Shown: positions 1 through 10,569, numbered from the stretch's first letter. The stretch is 19,066 nt of DNA from Zygnema cylindricum (GCA_037447655.1 JBBHKE010001231.1:1-19066), one strand, 5' to 3'. Notes: generated by a model from the letters alone, not told the origin. Program-made: numbers and translations.

Positions 1-432
1 AAGGAGAGAGAGAGAACTACAGATTTCTAAACGACACTATTCTCAGTTAAAAGTTCCTTTACGATGGGCGCTTTGTGTTTGTTCTTGATTACTTCTGCTT
101 GTGCTTTTTTTCTTTAATCTTTGGTCGGTGCTTTTGGAGATTTGCAGCTTTTGAGAGCTTGGATTAACTATTTTTCTTTAGGAACTTTTTGGGTTTTTGT
201 TTCCCTTCAGATTATTTGCTGCCTGGTGTTGTATAACATTTCTCCTTTCTCCCCCATTTTTTTTGTCTATTTTTTGAATTTCTTCCTCAAAACCATCTCG
301 TTTGTCAACCTCCCTCTCAAGATTGAAGCACTAGGTCTCTCTCGAAAGAGATCCTACCACAAACACAAAGAAACTCGTCTAAAGAAACACCCCCACACCT
401 AGATACCTCGACCTCCATCGGAATAAAGTCAT
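1..432. other. Left-edge spacer with a short GA repeat
   Basis: The window opens with a (GA)n run at 3-14, followed by T-rich sequence. The reading frames here are short and show no family motif. The stretch is probably spacer next to the decayed retrotransposon that begins at about 433. No promoter, RNA gene or terminal repeat could be recognised. Confidence 0.4.
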
Positions 433-3013
433 CTATAGAATCTCGGTGTGCATAATCTTCATCCTTTTTCTAAGCTGCGTCACGGGCGACGTTGTCAACT
501 TGTTGACCCTCTTGACCGACGACTGGAACCAAGGAAGGGTTCGCCAAAATAATCTAACCAAAAATACGATGTGCAACATCGAGCGTTGCCTTTGACTTGA
601 AAAAATAATATGTGAAACCTCACGTCGAACAAAATATCTCGATATAATAGCGATAGTCGCAACGGTATCACAAATAGTGTCATGCGCCTGAATTAACTCT
701 CCTTCGTGGAAGCAACAAAGTAAATGGATTCCATCGGGTTGAAGGAGACGTTCAAACGAGCAAACAGGAGAGCCAAGTAAAGGTGAACGAGGGCGGCCAA
801 GCATGAACTCAAGGACGGTGGTGAATTGAGTCGGCATGAAACGGAGAGTGGATAAAATAGGTGTAGCCAATAGGCAAGTTATGATCCACCGAAAGAAAGA
901 AAGCACGCATGAAAATAATCAAAGGGAAGCGCCTCAAGAGCTTAGATTTAATGGCGATAACTTTACCAAATAGTGATTGTTGGGCAAGTGGAACTCATTT
1001 CGTAACAAGTGTGGAGAGAAGTAGCATATTCAGTGAAAAGAACTAAAAAACATGAAGCCTCCAAAATCAACCGTTGGAAGGTAAAAACACTGTCCGAAAA
1101 ACGAGGGGCGGCTGTAACAAGAACAAGAGTGTTCAATACCCAAAATTGGGACACACGAGTAGAGGCAATAAGGTGCCAACTTACCAAGTAGGCTTAAGAG
1201 GCACACGTGTTGTAGACACTAAACCAATCCTCCTTCGAAAACAAAAAAGGATGCTTGAATGCGAGTCGTAGGTCGAGACTTGTGATCAAAAGCCCCACGA
1301 CCTAACAAAGTTTGAAACATCCACGATGGGACCATCAAGGCGGAAAGAGATGAGGCAAATGGTGTGGTGGAAGGGGGAGTGCGGTAAATGAGGAGTCGTG
1401 AGGGGACCATCTCTCAAAAGAGTAAATGCTAGTTGAGGATCAAGAAAGTTGGGAAAGCCGTCCACGTGAGACAATCTGTCAGAAGAGCAGAATAAGAAAT
1501 TGGGTCAGAAAAGTATCCAAACCAAGCGGCAACCCAGCATACAAATGCCATCCGATGGAGGGTTTTTCAAAAGTTGAGTTTTACCAAAATTGTAAATAAA
1601 ATTGTTGTACATGTTCTACAACTTGGTCCATAGGGGCGACAATATAGGTGTCATCCACCACCAAAGGGTAAAGACGGGAAAGGAAAATGGTAGCGGAAGC
1701 GGAGAGGGCCTTGTAATGAGCAAAGACATATTAAGGTCTCATAAGAGGGTCGCACTAACGAGTGCCGATCGTAGAGGAAAAGAGAACCAAATCACTATCA
1801 ACTAGGAAAGGTTGCTCGTTAGAGAGTTAGAGGCTCGCACAAAGGGGAATATTTGGACAATCGAGGGCAGCCATAAGCTTCAAGGAATGTCTTTCCAATC
1901 CCCCGTATTGAAGGCGTTGGGAACATTGACTTCGAGGACTAACTAATCCCGATAGGGATCCAACAAAGAATGAATCTTGTGGCTCAAAGCCTCACAACAT
2001 CCCAAGTTGGCACTCAACATCCCAAGTTGGCACTTCAGACTGATCAGGAGAAAAATTGTCGTAAAATATAAACAGGAGCCTGGGATACAAATAGAACTGG
2101 CCACCAATCGATATAATATGTTTCCCACCACAATAGGGCGAATCTCTCCATTTGGCTTGATGACAACCACTACGCAAGACATTGTGAGAAGATCACAAAT
2201 ATGAAGGGGAACAACAATTCCACAAACAATATAGGAAAATACTTGATATAATATATCAAAAACCCCAAGCGTCTTCCTCAAAGAGCGAAACATCTCAAAA
2301 TATATGTATACTATGCTTGATGGACCCCCCACTAAAAGACTAGGGGAAGTGACAAGGGCGGTACGAAAGCATCTCAATCTAGAATAAGACACTCCAAGGG
2401 CTCGAAAAGGAGTAGGTGTCAATGGATGAAGCCCCCAAAGGACCTCTATTGTCGTAGAAGACCGAGGAGCAAGGTTGAATGGTTGGAGGGCTCGAACCGC
2501 TTGAGAAATCTCACCAACACGACCTAAAGGAATAACTCGCTGATAAGAGGATGGGACATCCGAAGGCCCAAGTGGACCACAAGGTCTTAAGGAAGCATTG
2601 GCAATACAATCCTCATGCTTGGCACGGAGGGCTTTCCAATCACCTCGAAGAAAAATTCGACAACGAGTCATTGTCTCTCGAGCCCCACTACCATCCCCAT
2701 GACCAGGTAGGACAAGGACCCATTGAGAAAACATGAGGTATCGAGGAGCATCGTCCGTGGGATCGAAAAAAATATGGGATAGAGGGAGGTGGAGGGCGTT
2801 CTGCATTGGTATCCGCGGGGCTATAGGGATGAGGGTGTATGACCGTGGATGAAGGGATTTGAGATCGGGTACAAAAGCCCAGTCCTCGTCCTCAGGGTTG
2901 GATGAAAGTGTTGTGCAAGATAGTGGAGGAAAAGTTTTAGATGGACTGTTGAGGGCCACAAAACGATGACAACTTCGTGTATCGCAGGAGGAACCGGCTC
3001 CGGCGCAAAACAT
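433..3013 (-). pseudogene. Decayed non-LTR (LINE-type) reverse transcriptase
   Basis: Reverse-transcriptase fossil, read right to left in several frames. The longest open piece (1943-3013, 356 codons) holds the N-terminal linker (GRVGEISQAVRAL, then LHPLTPTPF) and the palm entry motif KPNGEIRPI near 2128-2162. It continues through GCCEALSHKIHSLLD. Downstream, in shifted frames, come NAFNT, a catalytic box read as VVDDT (the two Asp codons at 1650-1655, where YADD is usual) and the thumb-region motif DPQLAFTLLR near 1430. A C-terminal block near 433-906 has a Cys/His-rich patch (LLCCFHEGELIQAHD), REVSH and a terminal SPVTQL. This order matches a known class of non-LTR reverse transcriptases whose C-terminal domain may be nuclease-like; that last point is inference. 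Stops and frameshifts make it non-functional. No poly-A tail or target-site duplication was found, so the element ends are uncertain. Confidence 0.75.
1995..2034. repeat. Perfect 20-bp tandem duplication inside the RT fossil
   Basis: Two adjacent identical 20-base units (1995-2014 and 2015-2034), each starting CAACATCCC. They lie between the FYDNFSPDQ part and the GCCEALSH part of the reverse transcriptase. Twenty is not a multiple of three, so the duplication shifts the frame. The perfect identity suggests it arose recently compared with the decay around it. Confidence 0.9.
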
Positions 3014-3906
3014 GTTAAACGTGGAGGTGGGAGAGGGATAAGGGGTAGAGATGTGTTGCCTAACATGGTCGATGAATCAAAGGGTAATCCATGGAAAATG
3101 ATAGGGTGAGGTGAAGAGAAACCATATGTAACGGATGGTGAAAACAATAATTTGAGGGAAAGCATGGACAGGGCGAGAGAGAGGAGAGGAGAGGAAGGAA
3201 AAAGGAGATGTGGGAAAAGTGACCATTGTTTGTTTCTTTGTAATCTCACCATTCTTCAAACCTTGTTGCTATTGCCGGTGGGAGTGGAAAAGAGAACTGC
3301 CCAAGAGAGTCATTGGGAATTGTTGGTACAGAAAATTTGGGAAGTGTCTCTGGAAAAAGGCTGCTACAAAGAGGAAACGTGGAAAAATGTGTGCCAAAAG
3401 AGAAATAAAAAAACCAAGAAGGGGGAGAAGGGGAAGGGGAGGGAGATTGGGAATGTTGGTGCCAGGTAGGTGTTGTCGACTGGTTGATGCTGACTAGCTC
3501 TCTCGTTGATGATACAGAGTTAAAATTAGGCTAAAACTTTTAGTCTCAAAGACAAAATAAACAGAAACAAAACAGCTATTTTCGGAATTTCACAGGAAAG
3601 CCCGCACAATTCACCGCGTAGCGGTTCACCTTTCATCCAAAAAAAAAATCATACCACAAAAAACAACAATCAATTTTTGAAGCTCACGTGACCGTTTAAA
3701 ATTATCAACAACAGATGTAGAACCTCACCGCCAAAAAAGACCTCACGTCCTTGAAAATCTTTGAGACAAGTCATCATTTCGACTGTCATCTTATTGCACG
3801 AACCAGCTACCACTTTCAAAAATTCAACTAAAGGGCGTCATATCATACAGCTTTCTACTCATTATAACTTGTTTCTATTAAATTTGCCGTCTTTTTTTAT
3901 TTCTGT
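3014..3906. other. Spacer between RT fossil and NUP54
   Basis: Positions 3160-3450 are purine-rich with a short GAGAGAGG tract. Open frames here (for example plus strand 3152-3469) are low-complexity Lys/Arg/Glu and match no family. The right part, about 3500-3906, is AT-rich and should include the NUP54 3' UTR, which runs leftward from the stop at 3907. The RT fossil's upstream portion may extend into 3014-3250 on the minus strand, but no conserved motif was found there. Confidence 0.4.
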
Positions 3907-6900
3907 TCAATATAAGACCTGACTAAATGACTTCAAAGTACCTCGCGACATGCTTCCCCTGCTATTATTACTTCGAGATCCAGAGCCCTCGTCCTTCTCA
4001 TACTCAGCAAAAAGAATATCCGTATCTCGTACATCCTTGTTAAGGACTCCGGCAAGTCGAGTTATTGCCTCTGTTTGTTTTTCCAACCCAAGTCGCACGT
4101 TTTCCAAGCTCTCGTTTTCCACTTTCACTGTTCCCAACATATCTCCGTACCTCAAGTTTCCCCTCGCTTCCCTTTGTGCCTCGGCCAAAACCATGTCTGA
4201 CCTCCGAGGCAATTCTGAACTCCGGTCGACCAGTTTCGTTAACATCCTTAGACGGTCAACAAGCTGGTATTCCCCTTCATTAAGTGGCACATTCTGGCCT
4301 TTGTACTCCAAGGGCTGAGTCAAATCAACCAACAAGTAGTCATCAGATACATAACCAAACGAAATTTTCAATACACAGACCGATTTAAGTACACCTCCCA
4401 CCACAATTTGAGTTAGTGAATTATAAGCATTGACAGTTTATTAGCTACTCTAAAATGTGCTTACCAATCTAACTAGTCTTCATATTTAGTGTTTAAATAG
4501 CATTACAAATACTATTATGGAAATTATGACTTCGGGTCAAAAAACAACTGCATGGAACTATAGTGTTTAACTCTAATAGCAAAGCGCGGTGACATCGTTA
4601 TTAACATAACCAAACAGAAATGCCAGAACTGAAAATCCATGACATATTCTGATTTAAATTGCAGGCAATTAAAGTACGACTGAAATCATAGTTTCACTGA
4701 AATTTGCTCAGAAATGTGTCGCGAAAAAAAAAATATATTGCCGTGCTTACTATGACGAATTGCAACCTCGGACAGTTTTACTCTCCATAGCCATAACGGC
4801 CTATTTTCACATGAATCCGAAACTCAGAACTTAACCCGACAAAAACATTAAAAAAACCCCTAGAAAGACCCTAGAAAGACACTAGAAAGACCCTAGAAAA
4901 AATGACCAATGCTCACCTGCAATTTCCTTGAAAGTGCAAGCAATCGCCTATGAAGCACATTCTCTTGCCATTTCAGCCGTTGAATCCGCGGTAAAATATC
5001 TGCTTCCAAGTATCGTTGCAATGTCCTTACATTATTTTCTGCTCTTTGCAAACAATCTGTATCCTCTGCCATAGCTTGATCCTGCAAGAGTCAATTGGCC
5101 AAATTAGCCCAAACAGACATACAAAATTAATCGTCAATAGAAACTACCAGAAAAACTGAAAAATGGGTTTAAAATAGAGGTCGGCAAAAATAAAGATGTT
5201 TTTTTGGCAATATGGCGAGCATATTGAGGGCATAGTGATTACATCGATGCATCTGTTGATGGTGCTCATTGGCACATAGTAACAAAGCATTAGAATTCAG
5301 AGTGAATTTAAATCCAAGTGAAGCACAATTCGAGGGATAAACTAGAATTGAACATAATTCAACCACTACCTCTGAAATAAATTTGCAATTTCCAGTTTCC
5401 AGTTGACGTTTAGACTAACCGTGCAAGCAATACTGTGAATCGGAGGCAATAACAAGTCATACCTGTAACATCACCCGGTTTGAAAGACCCCGAAAACCTT
5501 CTACTACCTCTGGCCACAATCTTTCCCTGTCTGAGGCATCCATGCCTTCCAAATGTCGGAGGGCCTCCTGCCATATGACTTCAGAAACTCCTGGAGGTCG
5601 GACCCTGAATTGGGGATCCTTTACACTGAAAAGCAAAGACCGAAACTTGTAATTGAGATTCATTGGGTTTTCTTGATAGCCCTGTATGATGGATTGAAGC
5701 TCTCTATCTGGTAATGGACTAGCAAGAGGGGCTACAGGGGCCATTTGTGTCTGTAACTGCATACTCCCAGGAATAACCTGCTGTTGTGGATTCTGTAGAC
5801 CAAATGGTTGAATTTGTCCTTGTGTTTGTGGCTGTCCAAAGAGAGATCCCTGAGTTTGCGGTTGACCAAAAAGGGAAGCCTGAGATTGGGGTTGACCAAA
5901 AATGGAAGCCTGAGTTTGCGGTTGACCAAAAAGGGAAGCCTGAGTTTGTGGTTGACCAAAAATGGACGCCTGAGTTTGCGGTTGACCAAAAATGGAGGCT
6001 TGAGATTGTGGTTGCGGTTGGGGTTGACCAAAAATTGATGCCTGAGTTTGAGGTTGACCGAAAATTCCAGCCTGAGATTGTGGTTGATTAAACATTGAAG
6101 GTTGACTCTGTGGCTGACCAAAAATTGACGCCTGTGGTTGCGATTGACCAAAGGACGGTTGAGATTGAGGCTGCCCAAAAATTGACGATTGTGGTTGACT
6201 CCCTTGACCAAATGCAGGACTGCTGCTTTGTCCAAAGACAGGAGTCGCGGAACCAAAAATTGAGGGTGAGGAGCCTGCAAGATTAAAGAGGAAAAAAAAA
6301 ACCAAACTGAACAACGAATCAGCAATAATGCAATACGCAATAACGAGCAATGACAGAAAAGAAGTGCGCAATGGAACCATTATGCTCCATTTTGGCTCGA
6401 GTCCAGCGGGTTTTTAGGGTGAACCACTGAAGTCAATATTAGGCGCTATTTTAAGTCCATATACTACCAACCTTTCCAGTCTAATGTATGACTAAAATGG
6501 ATCACAGCTCATCCTAAGGTGGTCATGGAACCAAGATGAGTTCAGCAACAATAAATCAAACTAAAATCCTAATAGGCGTATTTGAACAAATAATATTTAA
6601 GGAGACTATACATTGCAAAATTTACAGTCTTTACACAACCGAATCTGCATGTAGCAAACGGCAAATAATACTTCCATCCTCTATTTGCATACCTAACCAG
6701 CCAAAAAACATTTGAATATGCATACGCTGCCATTCGAAACCTAAGAGCCCCACACATACCTGAGAATCACGTCCACTTTTTACCTTAATTATGACATTAC
6801 TTTAATCCTCCCCCCCCCCCCTTCATGATCGTTTAACCTGCCCAAATGAATGAGCTATAAAAATTCAAAAGAAGATGACAAGGAAAAAAAATACCAGGTG

Positions 6901-7478
6901 TTGACCCAACATTGAAGCCACTCCCACCACCAAACAAACCACCAGGTTGAGTTGGAGTTGACGACCCAAAAGCTTGACCTGGAGTTCCAAAAATACTTCT
7001 GCACCAATAAAAAAAAGTGTCAAAAAAAAGGTTGTAAATAGAACCATAAATAGAGGATTAATAGACTGAACCACATGCATAATGATGGACAACTTAACAT
7101 TAACGAAACAAAAACAAGCATAAAAGATATTACTTTAGCTCAGTGATAGACATGAAGAAAATCAGACCACTGAAATGAGTAAATGGATGGCTATTTCAGC
7201 AAGAACAACTTCATAGACCAAAAAAAACTGCAATAAACCCAGAACCTGCTGTAATGCTTCAATATTATAATTTGTATTTATACCAAAATTTAAAGCTTTA
7301 AATATTAACTTCAATTCTAGCGTTTGTACTGTTACTTTAACAAAAAAAAAAAAAATGAAACAATGTTTAACAAAAGGTAATAACTGCTTTAGGATTTACC
7401 ATACCCTCCTGAAGCAGGATTTGAAGCAGGCTTGCCAAACAAGCTACTCCCAACCCCTGGGCTAGATTGTTGAAACAT
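3907..7478 (-). CDS. NUP54: Nucleoporin NUP54 (FG nucleoporin of the central channel), five exons
   Basis: Subunit of the NUP62-NUP58-NUP54 channel complex of the nuclear pore. Proposed exons, in transcript order: 7478-7405, 6998-6895, 6274-5463, 5081-4917, 4314-3907. Introns are GT-AG, with junction phases 2, 1, 0 and 0, all agreeing. The product is 520 residues, close to the roughly 500 usual for the family. Residues 1 to about 235 carry about 19 FG motifs, mostly in ten-residue units (SIFGQPQTQA). Residues from about 250 to 330 form the conserved alpha/beta segment (ending GFRGLSNRVMLQ). Residues 331 to about 490 are helical and suit a coiled coil (DQAMAEDTDCLQRAENNV, RLKWQENVLHRRLLALSRKL, EKQTEAITRLAGVLNKDVRD). 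The tail is Ser/Gly-rich. The start ATG at 7478 opens directly into MFQQSSPGVGSSLFGKP, typical of an FG N-terminus. The open frame continues upstream without family resemblance and is taken as 5' leader. The last few codons could change if one more 3' intron exists. Confidence 0.9.
4858..4901. repeat. 11-bp minisatellite next to a NUP54 splice donor
   Basis: Four units of CCCTAGAAAGA (third unit CACTAGAAAGA, last one ending in A) sit in NUP54 intron 4. On the transcript they begin 15 bases downstream of the donor at 4916. The unit resembles but is not a telomere repeat. Confidence 0.9.
5822..6210 (-). repeat. Coding tandem repeat: 30-bp units encoding FG decapeptides
   Basis: Within NUP54 exon 3, near-identical 30-base units encode SIFGQPQTQA, SLFGQPQTQA and variants. 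The left part (5840-6060) is most regular; towards 6210 the units diverge (SQPSMFNQPQ, where FG has become FN). One unit is enlarged by an extra PQPQ. The array creates long antisense open frames that are only shadows. It is probably length-polymorphic, by inference from its near identity. Confidence 0.9.
6810..6821. repeat. C homopolymer run in NUP54 intron 2
   Basis: A run of twelve C residues on the plus strand (G on the transcript) within the 620-base second intron. It is a likely length-error or polymorphism site. Confidence 0.9.
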
Positions 7479-7586
7479 GACTGCAGTTATCTCTTCCTTG
7501 AAAGTTTTGAAGTTTCTCTTGAAGAGTGCCTTAAAAGACTGATCTCTAGTCCCAAGAGGAACATAGAGACAATCACGAATAGAAAA
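7479..7586 (-). promoter_or_regulatory. Probable NUP54 5' leader, with an upstream splice acceptor
   Basis: Minus-strand sequence directly upstream of the NUP54 start. It is open in the NUP54 frame (reading FSIRDCLYVPLG and on to EEITAV) but matches no part of the family. At its upstream edge a T-rich tract ends in TTTGCAG (AG at 7588-7587), a good acceptor. The simplest reading is a 5' UTR exon, with one intron further upstream. An N-terminal extension of NUP54 by about 36 residues is the alternative. Confidence 0.4.
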
Positions 7587-7750
7587 CTGCAAACCGACAA
7601 AAAACAATCAACAACGGTATACTACAAAACGACAGAAAACAATCAACAATAAGAAACAGCAAATCGACGCAAACGATCAGCAATAGGAAACTGCAAATCG
7701 ACAAAAAAAAATCAAAAATAGAAAACCGCAAAACAACAAAAAAAATTAAC
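7578..7750 (-). repeat. Degenerate array of about five 34-36 bp units, each acceptor-like
   Basis: On the minus strand the unit reads roughly TGTTTTTTGTCGGTTTGCAG followed by TTTCTATT. It recurs at steps of about 34-36 bases. Cores on the plus strand: gaaaactgcaaa at 7582, a diverged form near 7618, gaaacagcaaa near 7653, gaaactgcaaa near 7687 and gaaaaccgcaaa near 7720. Several units keep a T-rich tract and a terminal CAG or TAG. The unit nearest NUP54 supplies the proposed leader acceptor. Confidence 0.7.
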
Positions 7751-8763
7751 TCATTGTAGCGAACGAGCTTACAAAGCGTCCAACATCTAAACCAGGCAAA
7801 AGTCAAATGGCTTCAAAAATTTGAATGTTACAGACTACTCAATAAACCATCAAAAATGAATTGTGGCTTGTTCATTCACTAATGATGAGGCAGAAAGGAG
7901 GAGATTTGAATTCGGCCTAACTGGAATTCCGTAACAAATATAAACAGATTCTGAGTCAGCCCAGAAAAGACACATTCATATAAAATAAAATAACAAATTT
8001 GAAAACCTTAACCTAGAAGACATGTACTCCAAAACTTTGGAGAAAGAGCGTAAAAGTAGCATGTAGCTTTGCCCTAACCCTAAAAAGAAGGTCTGGACAG
8101 AGAGCAATGGAGAAACTCCATCAAGCTCCCAAAGTAATATAGCACAGTTTTGACTCGGGTCCCTTCCATGTGGTCCAAAAAACCAAGAAAGGCGCTCTTA
8201 AGGACTGTGCGGAGAATATTGCAAAATTGGAAAAAACTTGAAACTTGAAAATCAGACATACAAGAGTAATAATAAAAATACAGAATAAAGCGACAGACAG
8301 TCTAACATTACAGCTGCATACAGAAAAACGAATCTGGATGTATAAACATCGAAAAAGGCGGAGGTAGCAATTTCTTGAGAAACATGAAAAAAATCCAGGA
8401 ACACAACACATAACAAACAAAAGATTCAAGAAAAAACCGTGAGATGTCCGACAGTACCTCTCCTTTGAAACTTATTGTTTTTGACTCGCATTCATTCACA
8501 TAACCATCGGATAACCCTTCACCAATCAGTGCATCCACACAAATAGAGAAGAAGTAAACTAGGAAAGATTCACTCACACTCAGTAGGTAGACAATATAAG
8601 TTAACTGACATTCACATATAAATACAGGGTGTATTACATGGTGTCTGCTGGATTTCCTGCAAGCAGCAAGCACCTCCAGCTACAAAGGAATTCAAAATTA
8701 AAGTACTGCAGCTGGTAGTCAGGGTTTTATAGCCTACAGGAGAGAGGAATCCAAATAGAAGTA
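7751..8763. other. Spacer upstream of NUP54, no firm gene
   Basis: AT-rich sequence. Two minus-strand stretches look faintly exon-like: 8458-8545, which reads DALIGEGLSDGYVNECESK and is followed by a GTACTG donor, and about 8080-8200, after an acceptor-like CGCACAG. Neither matches a family I know, and no continuous gene could be built. They may be non-coding, leader exons of NUP54 or remains of another gene. Confidence 0.3.
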
Positions 8764-8989
8764 CACCGCGAATCGTTATTACTTATTAGCGTCTAAGGTT
8801 TTTTTCGCCATTTAAAACAGTTTTTCTCCGTACACACATGTCGGATTATGGATCTGACGGTTGCGATTGAAAGGTAACATTCTCAGCTTCCGATTGGCGG
8901 TCGCAAATTGAAAATCCAGCAAGTGTGTACGGGGAAAAAATGTTTTAAGTGGCGAAAAAAACCTTGACGCTAAACAACGATTCGCGGTG
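8764..8989. mobile_element. MITE with long terminal inverted repeats (226 bp), TA target site
   Basis: Both ends start CACCGCGAATCGTT on their own strand, flanked by TA (8762-8763 and 8990-8991). The inverted repeat is imperfect but continues inward about 75-80 bases on each side, through a shared GGTTTTTTTCGCCA and a CCGTACACAC motif. That leaves only a short central loop. There is no coding capacity. The TA duplication points to a Tc1/mariner-type or related transposase supplied from elsewhere (family knowledge and inference). Confidence 0.85.
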
Positions 8990-9227
8990 TACAGACGTCA
9001 TAGCAATGTAAATTGGCAAATTAACAAACATCGTAATCGTTCGATCGGAACCTTTTCTCAATGGTACTGTATCGTGGCCGTTAATATCCTGCACGGTCGG
9101 ACGAGAGCAATAAGCGCACGATTTGTCACAGCGACGCATTCAAATTGGCAGGTTCTTGAAATTGCAGCAGTTCGATCCCAGTTTTTTACCCAGTGCTAAT
9201 GAAATTTTAAGCGCAAGGTGAATAGTA

Positions 9228-9345
9228 CACCGCGAATCGTTATTAGCGTTGAGAAATTATTAGTGTAAAGAAAAAATTAGCGTCATTCATTCTAATTTAG
9301 TGCCGGGAGACGTGGCAGATTATAGTCCACGACCTTAAATAGTGT
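9228..9345 (+). mobile_element. Truncated MITE, left end only
   Basis: Starts CACCGCGAATCGTTATTAGC after TA at 9226-9227. It follows the complete element at 9872-10070 for about 120 bases (shared TTAGCGTCATTCATT, GAGACGTGGCAGATTAT and CCTTAAATAGTGTA), then diverges. No right end follows. It is a deletion derivative or was broken by later insertions. Confidence 0.75.
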
Positions 9346-9725
9346 AGTTTCTTTTTTTGTATTACCGAATTTCGTGCGATTTCGTACGCAACGTCGCATG
9401 AAATATCCGCGATGGAAATTTGAACGATTTGAACAACTATGGAAATTTCCAAGTAAACACGCACTAACAGAGGTCTCAAACGGTCAACCGAAACCGTGAC
9501 CGACCATTAACCGACCGCCCGCGCCGGATCCGGAACGGATTCGGTTGCCAAATTTTTAGGGCCTGGCGGTTGCGGTCGGTTGATTCACCAAAAAAAAAAA
9601 AACGGTCGGTTACAGTCGATTAACAAGAAAATAAAAAAAAAGAAAATTTTGTACTGTCCATACAATCAAACATTATTGTATCTTGTACTCTTTGGTATAG
9701 TGGAAGTACGTGACATCATGATTAG

Positions 9726-10172
9726 CGTCGCAAATCTGACACATTAGTAATACTATTTTTTTCGCAAATCTTAGGGAACGCAACAAAGCGTCGCAAATGT
9801 GACACGGTAGTAACACTATTCATTTCTCAATCTTAAGGAACGCGACAAAGTCTCGCAAATCTGACACGGTACACCACGAATCATTATTATACTATAGAAA
9901 TTATTAGAGTAAAGAAAAATATAGCGTCATTCATTCAAATTAAGTGTCAAGAGACGTGGCAGATTATGGTCCATGTCCTTAAATAGTGTAATTTGTTCTA
10001 TTTAAGGTATCAATGCCAAAAATTTGGGGTGCCGATATAGTGTACATAAGGCTAATAACGATTCACGGTGTAGTACACTATTCATTTCGCAAATCTTAGG
10101 GAACGCGACAAAGCGTCGCAAATATGACACGTTAGTAAACACTATTCATTTCGCAAATCTAAGGGTACGCGA
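9726..10172 (+). repeat. Four ~62-bp tandem units inside hAT-like copy 1
   Basis: Units begin near 9726, 9789, 9851 and 10114. Each reads approximately CGTCGCAAATCTGACACGG, AGTAACACTATTCATTTCGC, then AAATCTTAGGGAACGCGAC. The third unit is split by the MITE at 9872-10070. The sister element has a single unit (from about 10828), so the array expanded, or contracted, after the copies separated. Confidence 0.85.
9872..10070. mobile_element. Complete 199-bp MITE nested in the hAT-like element
   Basis: Terminal inverted repeats are CACCACGAATCATTATTA on the left and the complement of TAATAACGATTCACGGTG on the right. They are flanked by TA at 9870-9871 and 10071-10072. Removing the element and one TA restores ACGGTAGTACACTATTC, matching the uninterrupted site in the sister hAT-like copy (near 10841). 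This direct empty-site comparison fixes the ends and the TA duplication. Confidence 0.9.
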
Positions 10173-10569
10173 CAAATCGTAATTATTGGCTTATTCGTAC
10201 GTCGTACATTAGATAATTTTGTACATTTTCGGTTACGGGCGGGCACGGTTAGTCGCGAGATATCGAGTTTCGGTTAACTGCTATTTTCGTAAACGCCGGT
10301 CGGTTAACGGTTAACAATTTTGGAGCGTGACATAACTCGGTCGGGCGTCGGTTACTCAGATTTTGATGATAAAAAAACGGTCGGTTTCGGTTATGTAAAA
10401 TTTTGACTTTTGCGACCTCTGTATGTAGTGCTATAAATCAGAGCTAATTTTTTTTTATTTAGGTCTCGATACTTTCGTACAATACGAGTTTTTTGTATGA
10501 TCATTACTCGAGGGAAACAAGACTGAGTCCATCGACCGATACCCCATTTGCGTTTCCGATAAATCCATG

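Larger units (their letters stand above)
9468..10421. mobile_element. hAT-like non-autonomous element, copy 1, with a nested MITE
   Basis: The ends are CAGAGGTCTCAAACGG on the left and GACTTTTGCGACCTCTG on the right, giving an 8-base perfect terminal inverted repeat (CAGAGGTC). Subterminal GTCAACCGAAACCG on the left and CGGTCGGTTTCGGTT on the right extend the inverted symmetry. The same sequence recurs at 10570-11132. Short CAG-type ends and CGGTTTCGGTT-rich subterminals resemble hAT elements. No transposase frame is present. No 8-bp target-site duplication is visible, so the hAT call is provisional. Copy 1 is longer than copy 2 because an internal ~62-bp repeat is amplified and a 199-bp MITE is inserted. 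Confidence 0.75.

Noticed and set aside
3152-3497. Overlapping plus-strand open frames of 95-105 codons
   Set aside because: Lys/Arg/Glu-biased products of a purine-rich tract with no motif or gene context.
5786-6091. Plus-strand open frames of 76-101 codons with repeated VDQK or LTKN motifs
   Set aside because: They are antisense shadows of the NUP54 FG repeat array; the minus strand carries a conserved protein with consistent splice phases.
5822-6210. Regular 30-bp repeats as a possible CRISPR array
   Set aside because: The units are contiguous with no unique spacers and encode an FG nucleoporin domain in a eukaryotic gene.
8080-8200. Minus-strand stretch with two protein-like frames after CGCACAG
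   Set aside because: Both frames are equally plausible, neither matches a known family, and each ends in stops without a donor.
8458-8545. Minus-strand exon-like segment reading DALIGEGLSDGYVNECESK
   Set aside because: One possible donor but no recognised family, no matching acceptor and no partner exons; kept only as a note in the spacer entry.
9460-10430. GCACTA left of hAT-like copy 1 and TAGTGC right of it
   Set aside because: The flanks are inverted, not direct, so they are not a target-site duplication; six bases can match by chance.
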